Shown: positions 8,120 to 17,910, numbered from the stretch's first letter. The stretch: 64,000 nt of DNA from Candidatus Manganitrophus noduliformans (GCF_012184425.1 NZ_VTOW01000001.1:868001-932000), one strand, 5' to 3'. Translations and numbers: made by a program. The notes: generated from the letters alone by a model not told the origin.

Positions 8120-9076
8120 CTACTTCCTTTCCGTTCGATCTCTTTCCTCTGTTTCAATCAGCGATTCCGGATAGGGTTCGAAGAAGGTCTGATCTTCGAG
8201 ATACCCGTTTCGGAATCGGACGACCCAGGCTTTGAGGATGCTCAAGGCTGCGCTCCGCGGGAGGTATCCTTTCCGGTAGCTCTCCAAGGTCCGGAGAAAA
8301 AGGGCCTTTTCCTTTTTGGAGAGATCGTCGGAAAAATAGCCGAGGGCGTGCATCAGAACGTTGATGTTGGAGGCGGATCGGGGAGGGCGGGAGAGCGCTT
8401 GCTGGAGGTGAGGCGCGTATTCGTTGAAGAGATCGGCGGCCGTCCGTCTCTCCGCATTGCCGACAATCCGTCCGAGTAGGCGCATCAGCTTCTGGTTGTA
8501 GGCCATCAGGAGGAGCTTGTGGGTGGCGTGAAAGTGGACCAGGGTGTCCAGGCGGTTTGTCTTCTTTGCTTCTCGAAAACGGGCCAAGGTGAAGAGCTTC
8601 GTCAGAAAGTGGTCCCGGATCTTGGGATGATTCAGCCGTCCCTCATCTTCGATCGCGAGACCGGGAAAACGTTCGAGGACCTCTCCCGCAAAGAACCCGG
8701 CCCCTTTGCCGGCGGGAGCCTCGGCTTCCATTTTCGGGAAGCGCTTCACATCCTTGATGCCGCAGGAAGGGGAGCGGTTCTTTAGAATGAACCCATCGAC
8801 CTCGTTCAAAGAGGTCAAAAACGAATTCGAGAAACGCCGCATCTTCTCCGAGAGAGCTTTGCCGGTGGCCGGCTGGAGGAGATGCAACTCCCCGTCCTCC
8901 GAAACGAGCCGGATCGGATCGCGGGGAACGCCCAATCCGATCTCAACCTCCGGGCAGATCGGCAAAAAGGTCACATGCGGCTCCAACCGCTTCACGAAGC
9001 GATCGGCAATCATCGCGCCGTTATATCGGCAGGGCGCAAATTCAAGACATTTGCTGAGGACGACAACCGGTTTCAT
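8120..9076 (-). CDS. DUF523 and DUF1722 domain protein (YbgA-like)
   Basis: 318 residues from ATG at 9076, preferred over an upstream reading to 9142 because family sequence begins [20 protein letters not shown]. The N-terminal DUF523 part (about 1-150) holds the conserved C10 and C16 and the SPSCG motif near 104-108, which may bind a metal or cofactor. The C-terminal DUF1722 part (about 180-305) holds the [16 protein letters not shown] and [11 protein letters not shown] segments typical of E. coli YbgA. The function of this family is not established; it often sits near photolyase genes, but no photolyase is seen here. A possible weak ribosome site AAGGGATG precedes the ATG. Confidence 0.85.
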   Translation of the reverse strand: MKPVVVLSKCLEFAPCRYNGAMIADRFVKRLEPHVTFLPICPEVEIGLGVPRDPIRLVSEDGELHLLQPATGKALSEKMRRFSNSFLTSLNEVDGFILKNRSPSCGIKDVKRFPKMEAEAPAGKGAGFFAGEVLERFPGLAIEDEGRLNHPKIRDHFLTKLFTLARFREAKKTNRLDTLVHFHATHKLLLMAYNQKLMRLLGRIVGNAERRTAADLFNEYAPHLQQALSRPPRSASNINVLMHALGYFSDDLSKKEKALFLRTLESYRKGYLPRSAALSILKAWVVRFRNGYLEDQTFFEPYPESLIETEERDRTERK

Positions 9077-9276
9077 GAAAAGACATCCCTTGGAAAGGAG
9101 AAGTTTTTTTCTAATGTCGCCCTTGGCGGGGAGTGTTGTCAAGGGGGCTGATTCCAGTTCGGGACGCCGCGCGGCGGGTCATGCGCCATTTTGTTGCATT
9201 CTGCGGCGGTCTGGTGTACCATCGCCCCGTTTTGACAGCTATTCGATCGGGATTCCTAATCAACAGAGGAGGATCA

Positions 9277-9660
9277 ATGAAAAGAGCGATTGGAACCGTT
9301 CTTCTGCTGCTCATGCTGGTCTCCCTTGTTCCGGGAGTAGCGGAAGCGAGACGGGAGAATGCCATGGAGGAGGTCCTCATCGACGGTTTCTACGGCGGGC
9401 TGGCGGGAGCGCTCGTGGGGGCGGCCTTTATGGCCTTCAAAGAGAATCCGGGGGATCATCTGGACGACATTGCCATCGGGGCGGGGGTCGGGGTGATCGC
9501 CGGAACGCTCTATGGCATCGGGAGGGCGGCGCGCGCCTTCGCCGAGATTGAAGACGGCAGGCTCACCGTCCAGATGCCGACCCTCCGCTTCGATCTGGAG
9601 CCGGTCGGCAACGATTTTCAACCGCGCTGGTCGGCCGATCTGATTCGCGTCGATTTCTGA
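9277..9660 (+). CDS. Small exported glycine-zipper protein of unknown function
   Basis: 127 residues from ATG at 9277, five bases after AGAGGAGG, which rules out the earlier in-frame TTG/ATG codons. A signal peptide spans about 1-24 with a cleavage site after AEA. Residues about 36-90 contain two glycine- and alanine-rich segments (GFYGGLAGALVGAAF and IAIGAGVGVIAGTLYGIG) spaced as in glycine-zipper membrane-associated proteins. The C-terminus is soluble and ends SADLIRVDF. I do not recognise a named family. It is divergent from the YbgA-like gene and convergent with the TPR gene. Confidence 0.7.
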   Translation: MKRAIGTVLLLLMLVSLVPGVAEARRENAMEEVLIDGFYGGLAGALVGAAFMAFKENPGDHLDDIAIGAGVGVIAGTLYGIGRAARAFAEIEDGRLTVQMPTLRFDLEPVGNDFQPRWSADLIRVDF

Positions 9661-9726
9661 GGGTCGTTTCCGACTTCTTGTTTCAACCCCCCGGCCAAAG
9701 GGAATCTTTCCAGCCCGGTATTATTT

Positions 9727-11388
9727 TTAATCTCCGTTTTGACGGGCGAAGTGTTTGCCGTCGCCCGGCGTCGCGACCCACTCCGCTTCCTGATGAAACC
9801 CCTTCTCTCGATAGGCCTTCGCAAAACGCTTTCGGATCTCGGCGCGGTGGCGCGCTTCTTCTTCAGGGACGATGGAGAGGGCGCGCTCGTGCCAGTGCGC
9901 CGCCGTTTGGAGGGCTTCCGCCATCTCTTTCTGCTTTCCGGAATCGCGGGCGTCGGCCGCGATGGCGATGTAGAGCATCCCCAATTCGTTGGTTCCGTTG
10001 GTGTAACGCGGATCGAGACGGACCGCCTGCTCGAACGCCACCAGCGCGGCGGAGTAGTTGTTCTGACGCTTGTAGATCTCGCCGAGGTTCGCATAGCAAA
10101 ACTTGTTATGGGGGTCGAGGGCCAACGCATGTTTGAAGAGAACTTCGGCCTCCTTGAGGTCGTTGAACTCGGTCATCGCGATATACGCCCGGTTGTTCTC
10201 GGCGGATGATTTCAAGCGGAGCTCCTCAGGAGAGTCGCCGGGAAGGGCCATGACGCGCCAATAAGCTTCAATCGCCTCGCGCGGCTTTCCAAGGAACTGA
10301 AGGGCAAAGCCGTGCGCCAGCCAGGTCTCTTCGAGGTCGGGTCCCAGTTGAACCGCCATGGCGCTCGCCTCTTCGGCCCACGCCATCCAGGGCATCTTCT
10401 CATGTCCGTAGCGGTGAACCTGCTGGCAATAGGCGCGTGAGAGAACGCCGAGGGAGAGCGCCTTGAGGGTCGCTTCACTCGCCTCGGCCGCTTTCCGCAG
10501 GTGCTCGATCGCCCGGTCATTGTCGGTCGCGGTGAACCGGTTGTAGAGCAGGGTTCCAAGATTGTAGTGGGCAAGGGCGTAACCGGGCTCAATCGTGACC
10601 GACTGCCGGTACTTGTCGATCGCCGCCTCCCGCTCGGCGGTGTTTCCGGTCCGGATATAACGGATATGGTGGGTGTACCCCTGCATGAAGGCCCGATATC
10701 CGCGCCAGGTCTTCGCTTCGCTCGACAGTCCCCAGCGGCGTTTGACGATTTCAAAGGCCATGTCGTCGACCAGCTCCAGGAGCTGATCGGGCCGCTCGAT
10801 CGACCGGACCAGGACCATCGTGGTCGGCCCGTCCCGATCGGTCGTCAGCGTGGTGGAGAGCCGGACGGTGTCGCCGACCTGATCGATCCCCCCCCGGATG
10901 GTCCGGCGCGCCAGGAGGGTTCGCGTTTTATAAGAGAGGGCAAAGAGGCTGTCCGGCGAGAAGCTGAAGGAGCCGAAGCCGATGGCGCCGATCGCCTGTC
11001 CCTCCATCGGGTCGGAGAGGATCAAGAGCTCCTGCTGGGAGTCGAGAAAGGCGTCAGGCTCGCTCCGGCCGAGATCGACCAGCATCGCCATGTTCCCCGC
11101 CTTGGCTGCCGCCTGCGCCTCCCGGACCTGCCGGCTCAGCCCCTGCCAGGCCGTTTCGATCTCGCCGAGCTGTTGGGCCAGGATCTCGTTCAGGCAAAGG
11201 CCCGCCTTGTCGGCCCCGCGAAAGGGGAGGACCAGTGTTGCCCGGCCCCAGACGGCGCGCCCGACCGACCGCAATATTACGGCGGCGAGAAGGACGACGG
11301 CCAGGAGCGCCAGGGCGGCGCCGATGACTTCCAGAAGACCGATGAGAATCCCGGCAAGGTTCCCGATCGCATCCCGTAGTCCCTGCAC
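9727..11388 (-). CDS. Membrane-anchored tetratricopeptide-repeat protein
   Basis: 553 residues. One or two hydrophobic helices lie at about 8-42 (LAGILIGLLEVIGAALALLA and following), then a region of about 180 residues without a recognised family, then TPR-like helical pairs from about 240 to 530, with recognisable 34-residue spacing in ALAHYNLGTLLYNRF, FCYANLGEIYKRQNNYSAAL and GTNELGMLYIAIA. TPR arrays bind other proteins, so this is probably an inner-membrane scaffold with the repeats facing one compartment. A soluble middle part with LVLPFRGAD at 52-60 might be a separate fold. It is convergent with the small exported gene. Function unknown. Confidence 0.75.
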   Translation of the reverse strand: MQGLRDAIGNLAGILIGLLEVIGAALALLAVVLLAAVILRSVGRAVWGRATLVLPFRGADKAGLCLNEILAQQLGEIETAWQGLSRQVREAQAAAKAGNMAMLVDLGRSEPDAFLDSQQELLILSDPMEGQAIGAIGFGSFSFSPDSLFALSYKTRTLLARRTIRGGIDQVGDTVRLSTTLTTDRDGPTTMVLVRSIERPDQLLELVDDMAFEIVKRRWGLSSEAKTWRGYRAFMQGYTHHIRYIRTGNTAEREAAIDKYRQSVTIEPGYALAHYNLGTLLYNRFTATDNDRAIEHLRKAAEASEATLKALSLGVLSRAYCQQVHRYGHEKMPWMAWAEEASAMAVQLGPDLEETWLAHGFALQFLGKPREAIEAYWRVMALPGDSPEELRLKSSAENNRAYIAMTEFNDLKEAEVLFKHALALDPHNKFCYANLGEIYKRQNNYSAALVAFEQAVRLDPRYTNGTNELGMLYIAIAADARDSGKQKEMAEALQTAAHWHERALSIVPEEEARHRAEIRKRFAKAYREKGFHQEAEWVATPGDGKHFARQNGD

Positions 11389-11506
11389 TTACTCCTCCGG
11401 TTGGGGTGTTCAGGTCGCACACAAAGTACAGTACCGGAAATATACCAGAATGAGGCCGATTGAACAAGAAAAATGGCCGCCTGAAGATTCGATTGAAGCG
11501 CCGACG

Positions 11507-12610
11507 TTAGGCGCCGGATTCCCCCCGATCCCCAAGAATATCTTCAACATAGAGCATTTGGACGAGAACCATGATCGTCGCGGTGAGCGGGGAGGCGAGC
11601 ATGATCCCCGGGATGCCGAGGAGGATGCCGAGGAGAACCTGCACCGCGATTGTCAACGCCGGCGGAAGGAGGACGACCTGCCGCTCGATCACAGGGGTGA
11701 GAAGATAGCTCTCGAACCCTTGGATAATCGAATAGAGGATCGCTACATAAAGCGTCGGCATGAGGCCTTGGCCGACGGCGATCAGAAGGGGAGGAATAAT
11801 CGAGAGGATCGGGCCGATGTAGGGAATGAAGTTCAAAATGCCGGCCAGGATGCCGAGGGCCATCGCGGGCTGAATACCGATCAACCCGAGGCCGACGGCG
11901 GTGAGGAGGCCGATGACGATCATGGCGATCACCCGCCCGATCAGCCACCACTGGAGGATGTAGCCGACCCGATTCAACACCGTCTCGGCGCGGCCGCGCT
12001 TTTCTTTGGGGACCAGGCGGATCACCCCCCGTTTATAGAGCGAAGGGTTGATCGCCATGTAGAGGCCGATGAAGAGGACGATGACAAGATTTGCGATCAT
12101 TCCGAGGGCGGTGGAGAAGAAGCCGGTCACCCGGCTGATGATTCCCCCCGGTCTGGCGAACTGTTCCGCCGCCTGCGGGGTCTGCGCCAGGATTCTGCGT
12201 CCCCACTCGTACTGCTCGAGGCGCTGTGTGAGCTGGTCAACCATCCGCGGCAAGCTTTGAATGAGTTGGTCGGCCTGTCTGGCGACTTCGGGGGCGAGGA
12301 GCCAGCCCCCCAACCCCAACATTCCGGTCAGGAGGAGGATGACGATCGCGAGCGACCAGCCCTCCGAGAGGGGGGTATGCGCTGCAAGCCGGTCGCTCAG
12401 GCTTCGGAGGAGAACGGTCAAGAGGACGCCGGCAAAGACGAGGAGGAGGACGTCGGCGGAAACCGCGACCAGCAACAGCAGAACGGCGACGGCCGCCGTG
12501 ATGCCGACGGCAATGAGTGTCTTTTTTGTGAAAGTGCCGGGGTCAAATTTCGGCGACGGAGGATTGGGCGGATATTTCTCCGCCGCTCCGACGTATCGCG
12601 CTCCTCTCAT
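11507..12610 (-). CDS. AI-2E family transporter (PerM/YdiK-type permease)
   Basis: 367 residues with a proline-rich N-terminus, then paired hydrophobic helices at about 30-85, a cytoplasmic helical section at about 105-150 and five or so membrane helices to about 350. The family signatures GILAGILNFIPYIGPILS and the C-terminal GIPGIMLASPLTATI are clear. Members export autoinducer-2 in some bacteria and act as sodium/proton antiporters or have unknown substrates in others; no lux quorum genes are nearby, so the substrate is open. ATG at 12610 lies seven bases after GAGGGACGA. It stands alone: a 118-base gap separates it from the TPR gene. Confidence 0.85.
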   Translation of the reverse strand: MRGARYVGAAEKYPPNPPSPKFDPGTFTKKTLIAVGITAAVAVLLLLVAVSADVLLLVFAGVLLTVLLRSLSDRLAAHTPLSEGWSLAIVILLLTGMLGLGGWLLAPEVARQADQLIQSLPRMVDQLTQRLEQYEWGRRILAQTPQAAEQFARPGGIISRVTGFFSTALGMIANLVIVLFIGLYMAINPSLYKRGVIRLVPKEKRGRAETVLNRVGYILQWWLIGRVIAMIVIGLLTAVGLGLIGIQPAMALGILAGILNFIPYIGPILSIIPPLLIAVGQGLMPTLYVAILYSIIQGFESYLLTPVIERQVVLLPPALTIAVQVLLGILLGIPGIMLASPLTATIMVLVQMLYVEDILGDRGESGA

Positions 12611-12729
12611 GGGCTCGTCCCTCTTTACGGTTCGGGAGCAAATGCTTCCCAGATACGACTATCATATCTGAAATAGACGGTCGGATGCGACTATCGGGAA
12701 TGAGGAGGCGCTTTTCGGGGGGAATTTAT

Positions 12730-12834
12730 CTAAAGCGCCAAAATAACGACGACGAGGATGATCATAATCGCCACCATCGCGGCGATGAAGACGCCGGGAT
12801 GAATGCCGCTCAAATCTGGCTCTTCAGGCAACAT
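12730..12834 (-). CDS. Possible 34-residue single-pass membrane peptide
   Basis: A short minus-strand frame, ATG 12834-12832 to TAG 12732-12730, in the otherwise empty 334-base gap 12611-12944. The peptide has an acidic N-terminus (MLPEEPDLSGIHPG) followed by one long hydrophobic helix from about residue 15 to the end (VFIAAMVAIMIILVVVILAL), the layout of small inner-membrane peptides. There is no clear ribosome site; CTCTC/GGG sequences upstream are weak. The codon choice and clean charge/hydrophobic split favour a real gene, but a random frame of this length is easy to get. The rest of the gap shows nothing I can support. Confidence 0.35.
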   Translation of the reverse strand: MLPEEPDLSGIHPGVFIAAMVAIMIILVVVILAL

Positions 12835-12944
12835 AGAATGATCGGGTGAGAGGGTTAATTTGATGAGCCTATTATAAAAGAAAAAAAAGGGGAGAGGCAA
12901 TCATTTTTTTCATTACGCGGCGATCTTGAACTGAGAACCGCTCC

Positions 12945-14228
12945 TTAGGTTCGTTCCAGGATGCTGACGGTGATGTAGGTGCCGGTGCCGGCGTGGCTGT
13001 GGATCAATCCGCGTTTCGGGTTTTTAATCTGAAGTTTTCCGCTTCCAAGGTGTTTTTTGATCGTCCCCTGCAACTGCCAAAAGGCAAAAACCGCCTGCAT
13101 CAGGCCGGTGGCGCCGACCGGATGGCCGCAGGCGAGCAGCCCGCCGCTCGGGTTGACCGGGATGCGTCCCTGCTTCGGAAGGTTCAGGCCGTAGTCGATT
13201 CCCGGCATGAAGGGGTTTCCCTCCTCGGCGAATCGCCCCCCTTCGCCGTATTTGCAGAGGCCGAGATCTTCGTAGGTCTGGACTTCCGAAGAGGTGTAGG
13301 CGTCGTGGAGCTCGATAAAATCGAAATCGTCGATCGGCTTTCGAACCCCCGCCATCTCATACGCCTGCTTCGCCGCCGCGCGTCCTCCCCGGAAGGAGTG
13401 GACACCGGGATATTTGAGATTCCGGTAGTCGCTCGCTTTTTCGTGCGGCAGGAGCAAGACCTTTCCGTGCGGCCGGTCGGCCATCCGCATGGCGTCGCTT
13501 CCCGAGCCGACCCCGGTGATCTTCACCGGATTCGGGGAGAGTTTGTGGGCGACCTCCTCCGAGGCGAGAACGCAGACCGCGGCGCCGTCCGACATGGTGC
13601 AGATGTCGAGCATTGTCAATGGGGTGGCGACCATCTGGGAACTCCGGACGTCGGCGACGGTCAGCTTTCCGGGACGTTGGGCGTAGGGATTGTAGAGGGC
13701 GTTGGCGTGGTTTTTAATCGAAACCAACGCCAGCTGCTCCGGGGTGGTCCCGAACTCGTGCATGTGCCGCTGAACCATCATGGCGTAGTAGCCGGTGTAG
13801 AAGCCGCCGACGGGGAAGTCGAAATTGGTGTCCGAGGCGAGCGCGATGAATTCATTTCCTTTCCAGGTGTTGACCCGCGACATCGTCTCAAAGCCGAAGG
13901 CGAGGCAGACGTTCATCCGGCCCGAGGAGACCGCCTCCCAGGCGCTCTGGAAGCAGAGGCCGCCGGTGGCCCCTCCCCCCTCGATCCGCTTCGACGGCTT
14001 GGGGCAGAGACCGAGATAGTCCTGGACCATGCTGGCGGCTTTCAATTGCCGGGTGAAGTGGTCGGAGAAATAAGATCCGACGGCGCCGTCGATCATCTCC
14101 ATTTTTAATTTCGGCAGATCATCCAGGGCGTAGTCGAACGCCTCTTTGACCATGTAGCGGAAATCTTTTTCGGGATTGGCTTTCTTGAATTTGGTGATTC
14201 CGCCGGTAATCATGTAAACGGGGCGCAT
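12945..14228 (-). CDS. Thiolase family protein (SCP-x/archaeal-type acetyl-CoA C-acyltransferase)
   Basis: 427 residues. The nucleophilic cysteine is C92 in GGATGGLCFQSAW, and the C-terminal catalytic region reads NPSGGLLACGHPVGATG, the usual thiolase NxxGG..GHPxGATG pattern. The absence of the second-cysteine CxG motif at the very C-terminus (it ends SHAGTGTYITVSIL) and the N-terminal form MITGGITKFKK place it with SCP-x-type thiolases, as used in fatty-acid, isoprenoid or sterol side-chain metabolism. Archaeal relatives work with a DUF35 zinc protein and HMG-CoA synthase; neither is adjacent here. It probably condenses or cleaves acyl-CoAs in the cytoplasm; direction and chain length cannot be told. 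Confidence 0.85.
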   Translation of the reverse strand: MRPVYMITGGITKFKKANPEKDFRYMVKEAFDYALDDLPKLKMEMIDGAVGSYFSDHFTRQLKAASMVQDYLGLCPKPSKRIEGGGATGGLCFQSAWEAVSSGRMNVCLAFGFETMSRVNTWKGNEFIALASDTNFDFPVGGFYTGYYAMMVQRHMHEFGTTPEQLALVSIKNHANALYNPYAQRPGKLTVADVRSSQMVATPLTMLDICTMSDGAAVCVLASEEVAHKLSPNPVKITGVGSGSDAMRMADRPHGKVLLLPHEKASDYRNLKYPGVHSFRGGRAAAKQAYEMAGVRKPIDDFDFIELHDAYTSSEVQTYEDLGLCKYGEGGRFAEEGNPFMPGIDYGLNLPKQGRIPVNPSGGLLACGHPVGATGLMQAVFAFWQLQGTIKKHLGSGKLQIKNPKRGLIHSHAGTGTYITVSILERT

Positions 14229-14311
14229 CGGGCGTGACCTCGCTGGTGGGTTTGGAAGGGACTGGGATTAATCGTAGCGGAGGATGGGGAAGCTGTCAAG
14301 ATTCTCCCCGT

Positions 14312-14968
14312 TCACACCTTCGTGTGTCGAATGATCTTCCCTTCCACCAGGTAGACCACCATCTCGGCGATGTTGGTGGCGTGGTCGCCGATTCGTTCGA
14401 TGTATTTGGCGATGAAGCTGACCCGGACGGCGCGGGTGATGGTCGTGGGGTCTTCGACCATGAAGGAGAGGAGCTCTCGGAAGATCTGGTGGGTCAGCTC
14501 GTCGATGAACTGATCTTCGGAGCAGACCTTCCGGGCGAGCTTGGCGTCTTTGTTGACGAAGGCGTCGAGCGCCTCCCGGACCATCTTCTGCGCCGCGTCT
14601 GCCATGCGCGGGATGTCGATGTACGGTTTGAGGAGCGGCTCCTCCGCCAGCTCGATCGACCGCTCGCAGATATCTTCGGCAAGATCGCTCATCCGTTCCA
14701 GGTCGGTTGTGATCTTCATGGCGGTGGTGATGAAGCGAAGGTCGCGGGCCGCCGGCTGGTAGAGGGCGAGCAGGCGGATACATTCTTCGTCGATCTCGAC
14801 GTCCATCGCGTTGACGAGGTGATCGTTCTGGATCGTCTGTTTGGCCAGCGGACCATCCCGTTCGACAAGGGCTTTGATGGAGGCGGCGATCTGTGTTTCT
14901 ACCAACGCTCCCATCTTCAGGATCTTTTCTTTTAACCGGGTGAGCTCTTCTTCAAAATGGCGGTGCAT
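14312..14968 (-). CDS. phoU: Phosphate-transport regulator PhoU
   Basis: 218 residues made of two repeated three-helix PhoU domains (about 10-105 and 115-210). The metal-binding type motif E-x-x-x-D appears in each half (ITTDLERMSDLAEDICER near 85-102 and FIAKYIERIGDHATNIAE near 189-206). PhoU links the Pst transporter to the PhoR kinase and shuts the Pho response when phosphate is plentiful. ATG at 14968 follows AAAGGAG by five bases. It is the last gene of the pst run, after the YkvA-like gene, with a nine-base gap. Confidence 0.95.
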   Translation of the reverse strand: MHRHFEEELTRLKEKILKMGALVETQIAASIKALVERDGPLAKQTIQNDHLVNAMDVEIDEECIRLLALYQPAARDLRFITTAMKITTDLERMSDLAEDICERSIELAEEPLLKPYIDIPRMADAAQKMVREALDAFVNKDAKLARKVCSEDQFIDELTHQIFRELLSFMVEDPTTITRAVRVSFIAKYIERIGDHATNIAEMVVYLVEGKIIRHTKV

Positions 14969-14977
14969 GGTTCTCCT

Positions 14978-15265
14978 TTAAGGGGTGACGTCAATCTCAG
15001 TGGCCTGTCTGCGATATTGATCAAAAATGTCTTTGGGGATCAACCGCATGGCCGACATCAGTAAAGAGAGGACGATGAGGAGATCATCCACCTGCCCGAT
15101 TCCCAGCAGAAAATCGGGAATGAGATCGAAGGGGAGCAAGAGGTAGCCGAGCGCCAGGGTCAGAAACAACTTGGCGCGAAGGGGGATTCGCGCGTTCTTC
15201 AGCGCGAGCCGATAAATCTTCACCGCTTGTTTTACATACCTTCCGATATGACGGAGTCTCATCAT
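14978..15265 (-). CDS. YkvA-family (DUF1232) small membrane protein
   Basis: 95 residues. The DUF1232 hallmark is seen at about 40-70: LGYLLLPFDLIPDFLLGIGQVDDLLI, with the conserved Y-x-x-x-P-x-D-x-I-P-D and D-D pair. One or two hydrophobic helices flank it, preceded by a basic N-terminus. The family is widespread and has no settled function; plant and bacterial members are membrane-associated. ATG-ATG at 15265 follows AGGAAGG. It lies inside the phosphate operon between pstB (52-base gap) and phoU (9 bases), so it should be made with them. Confidence 0.85.
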   Translation of the reverse strand: MMRLRHIGRYVKQAVKIYRLALKNARIPLRAKLFLTLALGYLLLPFDLIPDFLLGIGQVDDLLIVLSLLMSAMRLIPKDIFDQYRRQATEIDVTP

Positions 15266-15317
15266 GATACCTTCCTTTCTTTATCTTCTACTACTACTTA
15301 TAAGAGAATAGCGGACA

Positions 15318-16073
15318 TTATCCGAATCTTCCCGTGATGTAATCTTCCGTTCGGGAATCTTTCGGGTTGGTGAAAATCCGAGAGGTGGAATCGAATTCCA
15401 CCAACTCTCCGAGCAGGAAGAACCCGGTTTTATCCGAAATCCGGGCCGCCTGCTGCATGTTGTGCGTTACAATCGCAATGGTATAACTTTCTTTCAATTC
15501 CCGCAATAACTCCTCGATCCGTCCGGTGGCGATCGGATCGATGGCCGAGGTCGGCTCGTCGAGCAGGAGCACATCGGGCGCCACGGCGAGGGCCCGCGCG
15601 ATGCAGAGCCGCTGCTGCTGGCCTCCCGAGAGGGAAAGGGCCGATTGCGGGAGGCGATCTTTGACCTCTTCCCAAATCGCCGCTTTCTTCAGGCTCTCTT
15701 CCACGATTGCATCGATTTTTGTCTTGTCCTTAATCCCTTGGATCCGCAATCCGTAGGCGATATTTTCATAGATGCTCTTGGGGAAGGGGTTCGGTTTTTG
15801 AAAGACCATCCCGATCTTTCTTCGAACATCGATCACGTCCATCCCTCTGGAATAGATGTTCTTGCCCTGGTAGAGAACGGTCCCCTCCGCTCGGAATCCC
15901 GGGACCAGGTCGTTCATCCGATTCAGGCAGCGGATAAAAGTGCTCTTGCCGCAGCCGGAAGGACCGATCAGCGCCGTGACCCCTTTATAGGGGATCTCCA
16001 TGTTGACGTCCCGCAGCGCCTGTTTTTTTCCGTAAAAGACATTCAGTTTTTGAACGTGAATCGCGGCATCCAT
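15318..16073 (-). CDS. pstB: Phosphate ABC transporter ATP-binding protein
   Basis: 251 residues from ATG at 16073, six bases after AGGTGG; an overlapping longer frame to 16439 is a shadow of pstA. Walker A is GPSGCGKST near 37-45, the Q-loop lies in [11 protein letters not shown], the ABC signature is LSGGQQQR, Walker B is [13 protein letters not shown] and the switch histidine is in [19 protein letters not shown] after Walker A is specific to PstB. It powers uptake of inorganic phosphate through PstC-PstA at the inner membrane and takes part in PhoR control. Starts two bases after the pstA stop codon. Confidence 0.97.
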   Translation of the reverse strand: MDAAIHVQKLNVFYGKKQALRDVNMEIPYKGVTALIGPSGCGKSTFIRCLNRMNDLVPGFRAEGTVLYQGKNIYSRGMDVIDVRRKIGMVFQKPNPFPKSIYENIAYGLRIQGIKDKTKIDAIVEESLKKAAIWEEVKDRLPQSALSLSGGQQQRLCIARALAVAPDVLLLDEPTSAIDPIATGRIEELLRELKESYTIAIVTHNMQQAARISDKTGFFLLGELVEFDSTSRIFTNPKDSRTEDYITGRFG

Positions 16074-16075
16074 GA

Positions 16076-17017
16076 TTACCACCTGATCTGTTTTTGATAG
16101 CGGTGTCTTAAATAAACGGCAATCCCGTTCATGACAAAGGTGATGAACAACAGAACCAAAATCCCCGCCGCCGCATTGATCGAAAAGCCCCTTTGAGGGC
16201 GCGAGACCCAGTTGAAAATCTGAATCGGCAGCGCGGTGAAGGGATCGAAAAGACCCTGCGGGTTGATGAAAGGAGGCTCCGGCGAGATCGGCAGGGTCGG
16301 AACGAAGGCGACATAGGTCAACGCCCCGATTGTGATCAGCGGGGCGGTCTCCCCGATCGCCCGCGACATGGCGAGGATGGTCCCGGTGAGAATCCCCGGC
16401 ATCGCCGCCGGCAAAACCTGATGCCGGATCGTCTGCCACTTGCTCGCTCCGAGGGCGTAAGAGGCTTCTCGAATCGAGGCGGGGATCGCCCGGATCGACT
16501 CGCGGGAGGCGAGGATGACGATCGGAAGGACCAGAATCGCCAATGTCATTGCCCCCGCCAGGACGCTCCGGTCGAGATTCATCCAGCGGACAAAGAGCCC
16601 CAGCCCCAAGAGACCGTATATGATCGAAGGGACGCCGGCGAGATTCGCAATGTTGATCTCGATGAATCCGGTCAGCCAGCTCTTCCGGCTGTATTCTTCC
16701 AGGTAGGTGGCGGAGGCGACCCCGAGCGGAAAGGTGATCAGCGCCGTCAACACCATCAGCCAGGCGGTCCCGACCCAGGCGGAGAGAATGCCGGCCCGCT
16801 CCGGTTTTCGCGACGGATAGCTCGTCAGAAAATCCCAGCCGAGCCTCGGGAGGCCGTCGATCATGACGTCGATCAGCAGAACAAGGAGAACGAGCAGACC
16901 GATGGTCGTTGCAAAGAGGCCGAGGATCGAGAAGGCCCGATCGGCAAGCCGGCCTCGTTTCCGATTGCTGATTTCGATTCGTACCGCTTCGGGTCGTGCT
17001 GCTTCCGGCACACTCAT
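16076..17017 (-). CDS. pstA: Phosphate ABC transporter permease PstA
   Basis: 313 residues with six expected membrane helices: one at about 28-50, then five between about 85 and 305. The EAA-type loop that docks to PstB is seen as [21 protein letters not shown] near 193-213, and the PstA signature [11 protein letters not shown] near 227-237. A long periplasmic insert (about 245-285) is typical. ATG overlaps the pstC stop by four bases (ATGA), so the two permease subunits are coupled for equal production. Confidence 0.96.
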   Translation of the reverse strand: MSVPEAARPEAVRIEISNRKRGRLADRAFSILGLFATTIGLLVLLVLLIDVMIDGLPRLGWDFLTSYPSRKPERAGILSAWVGTAWLMVLTALITFPLGVASATYLEEYSRKSWLTGFIEINIANLAGVPSIIYGLLGLGLFVRWMNLDRSVLAGAMTLAILVLPIVILASRESIRAIPASIREASYALGASKWQTIRHQVLPAAMPGILTGTILAMSRAIGETAPLITIGALTYVAFVPTLPISPEPPFINPQGLFDPFTALPIQIFNWVSRPQRGFSINAAAGILVLLFITFVMNGIAVYLRHRYQKQIRW

Positions 17018-17871
17018 TCGTAGACTTCCCTAAACCGTTTTCGGAGCGAATAACTGATCATATTCAAGACAAAGGTCACGACAAAAAGGCTCATCCCCGC
17101 GGCGAAGATGGTCCTGTATTCGATGGTTCCGTAGGGGGTGTCTCCCAGGCTGACCTGAACGATGTAGGCGGTGACCGTTTCGATCGGAACGAAGGGGTTG
17201 AGGGTCAGCCTCGGCTGCAAGCCGGCGGCGACCGCCACGATCATCGTCTCCCCCACCGCGCGCGAAATGCCGAGGATGAACGACGCGGCGACCCCGGAGA
17301 AGGCGGCGGGAAGCACCACGCGAAGCGCGACCTGAAGCCGGGTGGAGCCGAGGGCATATCCCCCCTCCCGCAGTCCGATCGGGACCGCGTGCATCGCATC
17401 TTCGCTGAGAGAGGAGATAATCGGGATAATCATAATTCCCATGACGATTCCGGGGCTCAAGGCATTAAAGCCGGAGATCTCCGGGAAAAATTTCTGAAGC
17501 AACGGCGTGACGAAGAGGAGGGCGAAATAACCGTACACGACGGTCGGAACCGCGGCCAGGATCTCCAAGAAGGGCTTGATCGTTGTCCGGACCCGGTCGG
17601 AGGCGTACTCGCTTAAATAAATGGCGCTGATCAACCCGATCGGGAGGGAAACCGCCATCGCGATGAATGTTGTCAAGAACGTCCCTGCAAAAAGGGGAAG
17701 AATGCCGAAGTGTTTTTCGGCGAAGAGGGGGGTCCACTGCGTGTCGGTGAGGAAATCGATAATCGAAACTTCGCCGAAAAAGGAGAGGGTCTCGAAGAGG
17801 AGGACACCGATAATCCCGAGGGTGATGAAAACCGACAAGAGGGCGCTCAAGAGGAGCGCCCCTTCGATCAC
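17014..17871 (-). CDS. pstC: Phosphate ABC transporter permease PstC
   Basis: About 285 residues if GTG at 17871 is the start. Six membrane helices are visible. The EAA loop [21 protein letters not shown] and the [17 protein letters not shown] signature are those of PstC. The open frame continues upstream to just after the pstS stop (17911) without an ATG. Family members usually begin with a short basic helix before the first membrane span, and in-frame codons 17907-17872 encode [12 protein letters not shown], so initiation could be earlier at a CTG or another rare start; the precise start is unsure. The gene follows pstS closely and overlaps pstA by four bases. Confidence 0.94.
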   Translation of the reverse strand: MIEGALLLSALLSVFITLGIIGVLLFETLSFFGEVSIIDFLTDTQWTPLFAEKHFGILPLFAGTFLTTFIAMAVSLPIGLISAIYLSEYASDRVRTTIKPFLEILAAVPTVVYGYFALLFVTPLLQKFFPEISGFNALSPGIVMGIMIIPIISSLSEDAMHAVPIGLREGGYALGSTRLQVALRVVLPAAFSGVAASFILGISRAVGETMIVAVAAGLQPRLTLNPFVPIETVTAYIVQVSLGDTPYGTIEYRTIFAAGMSLFVVTFVLNMISYSLRKRFREVYE

Positions 17872-17910
17872 ACTTTCGCCTGCTTTCTGGAGACGTCTTG
17901 CGTACAGCGG

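Noticed and set aside
10982-12676. 564-codon plus-strand frame
   Set aside because: It spans two minus-strand genes (TPR protein and AI-2E permease) and their gap, has no ribosome site and an unnatural composition rich in R, D, G and A.
15318-16439. Upstream extension of pstB to 373 codons
   Set aside because: The added part is the out-of-frame reading of pstA, and the ATG at 16073 has a ribosome site and begins family sequence.
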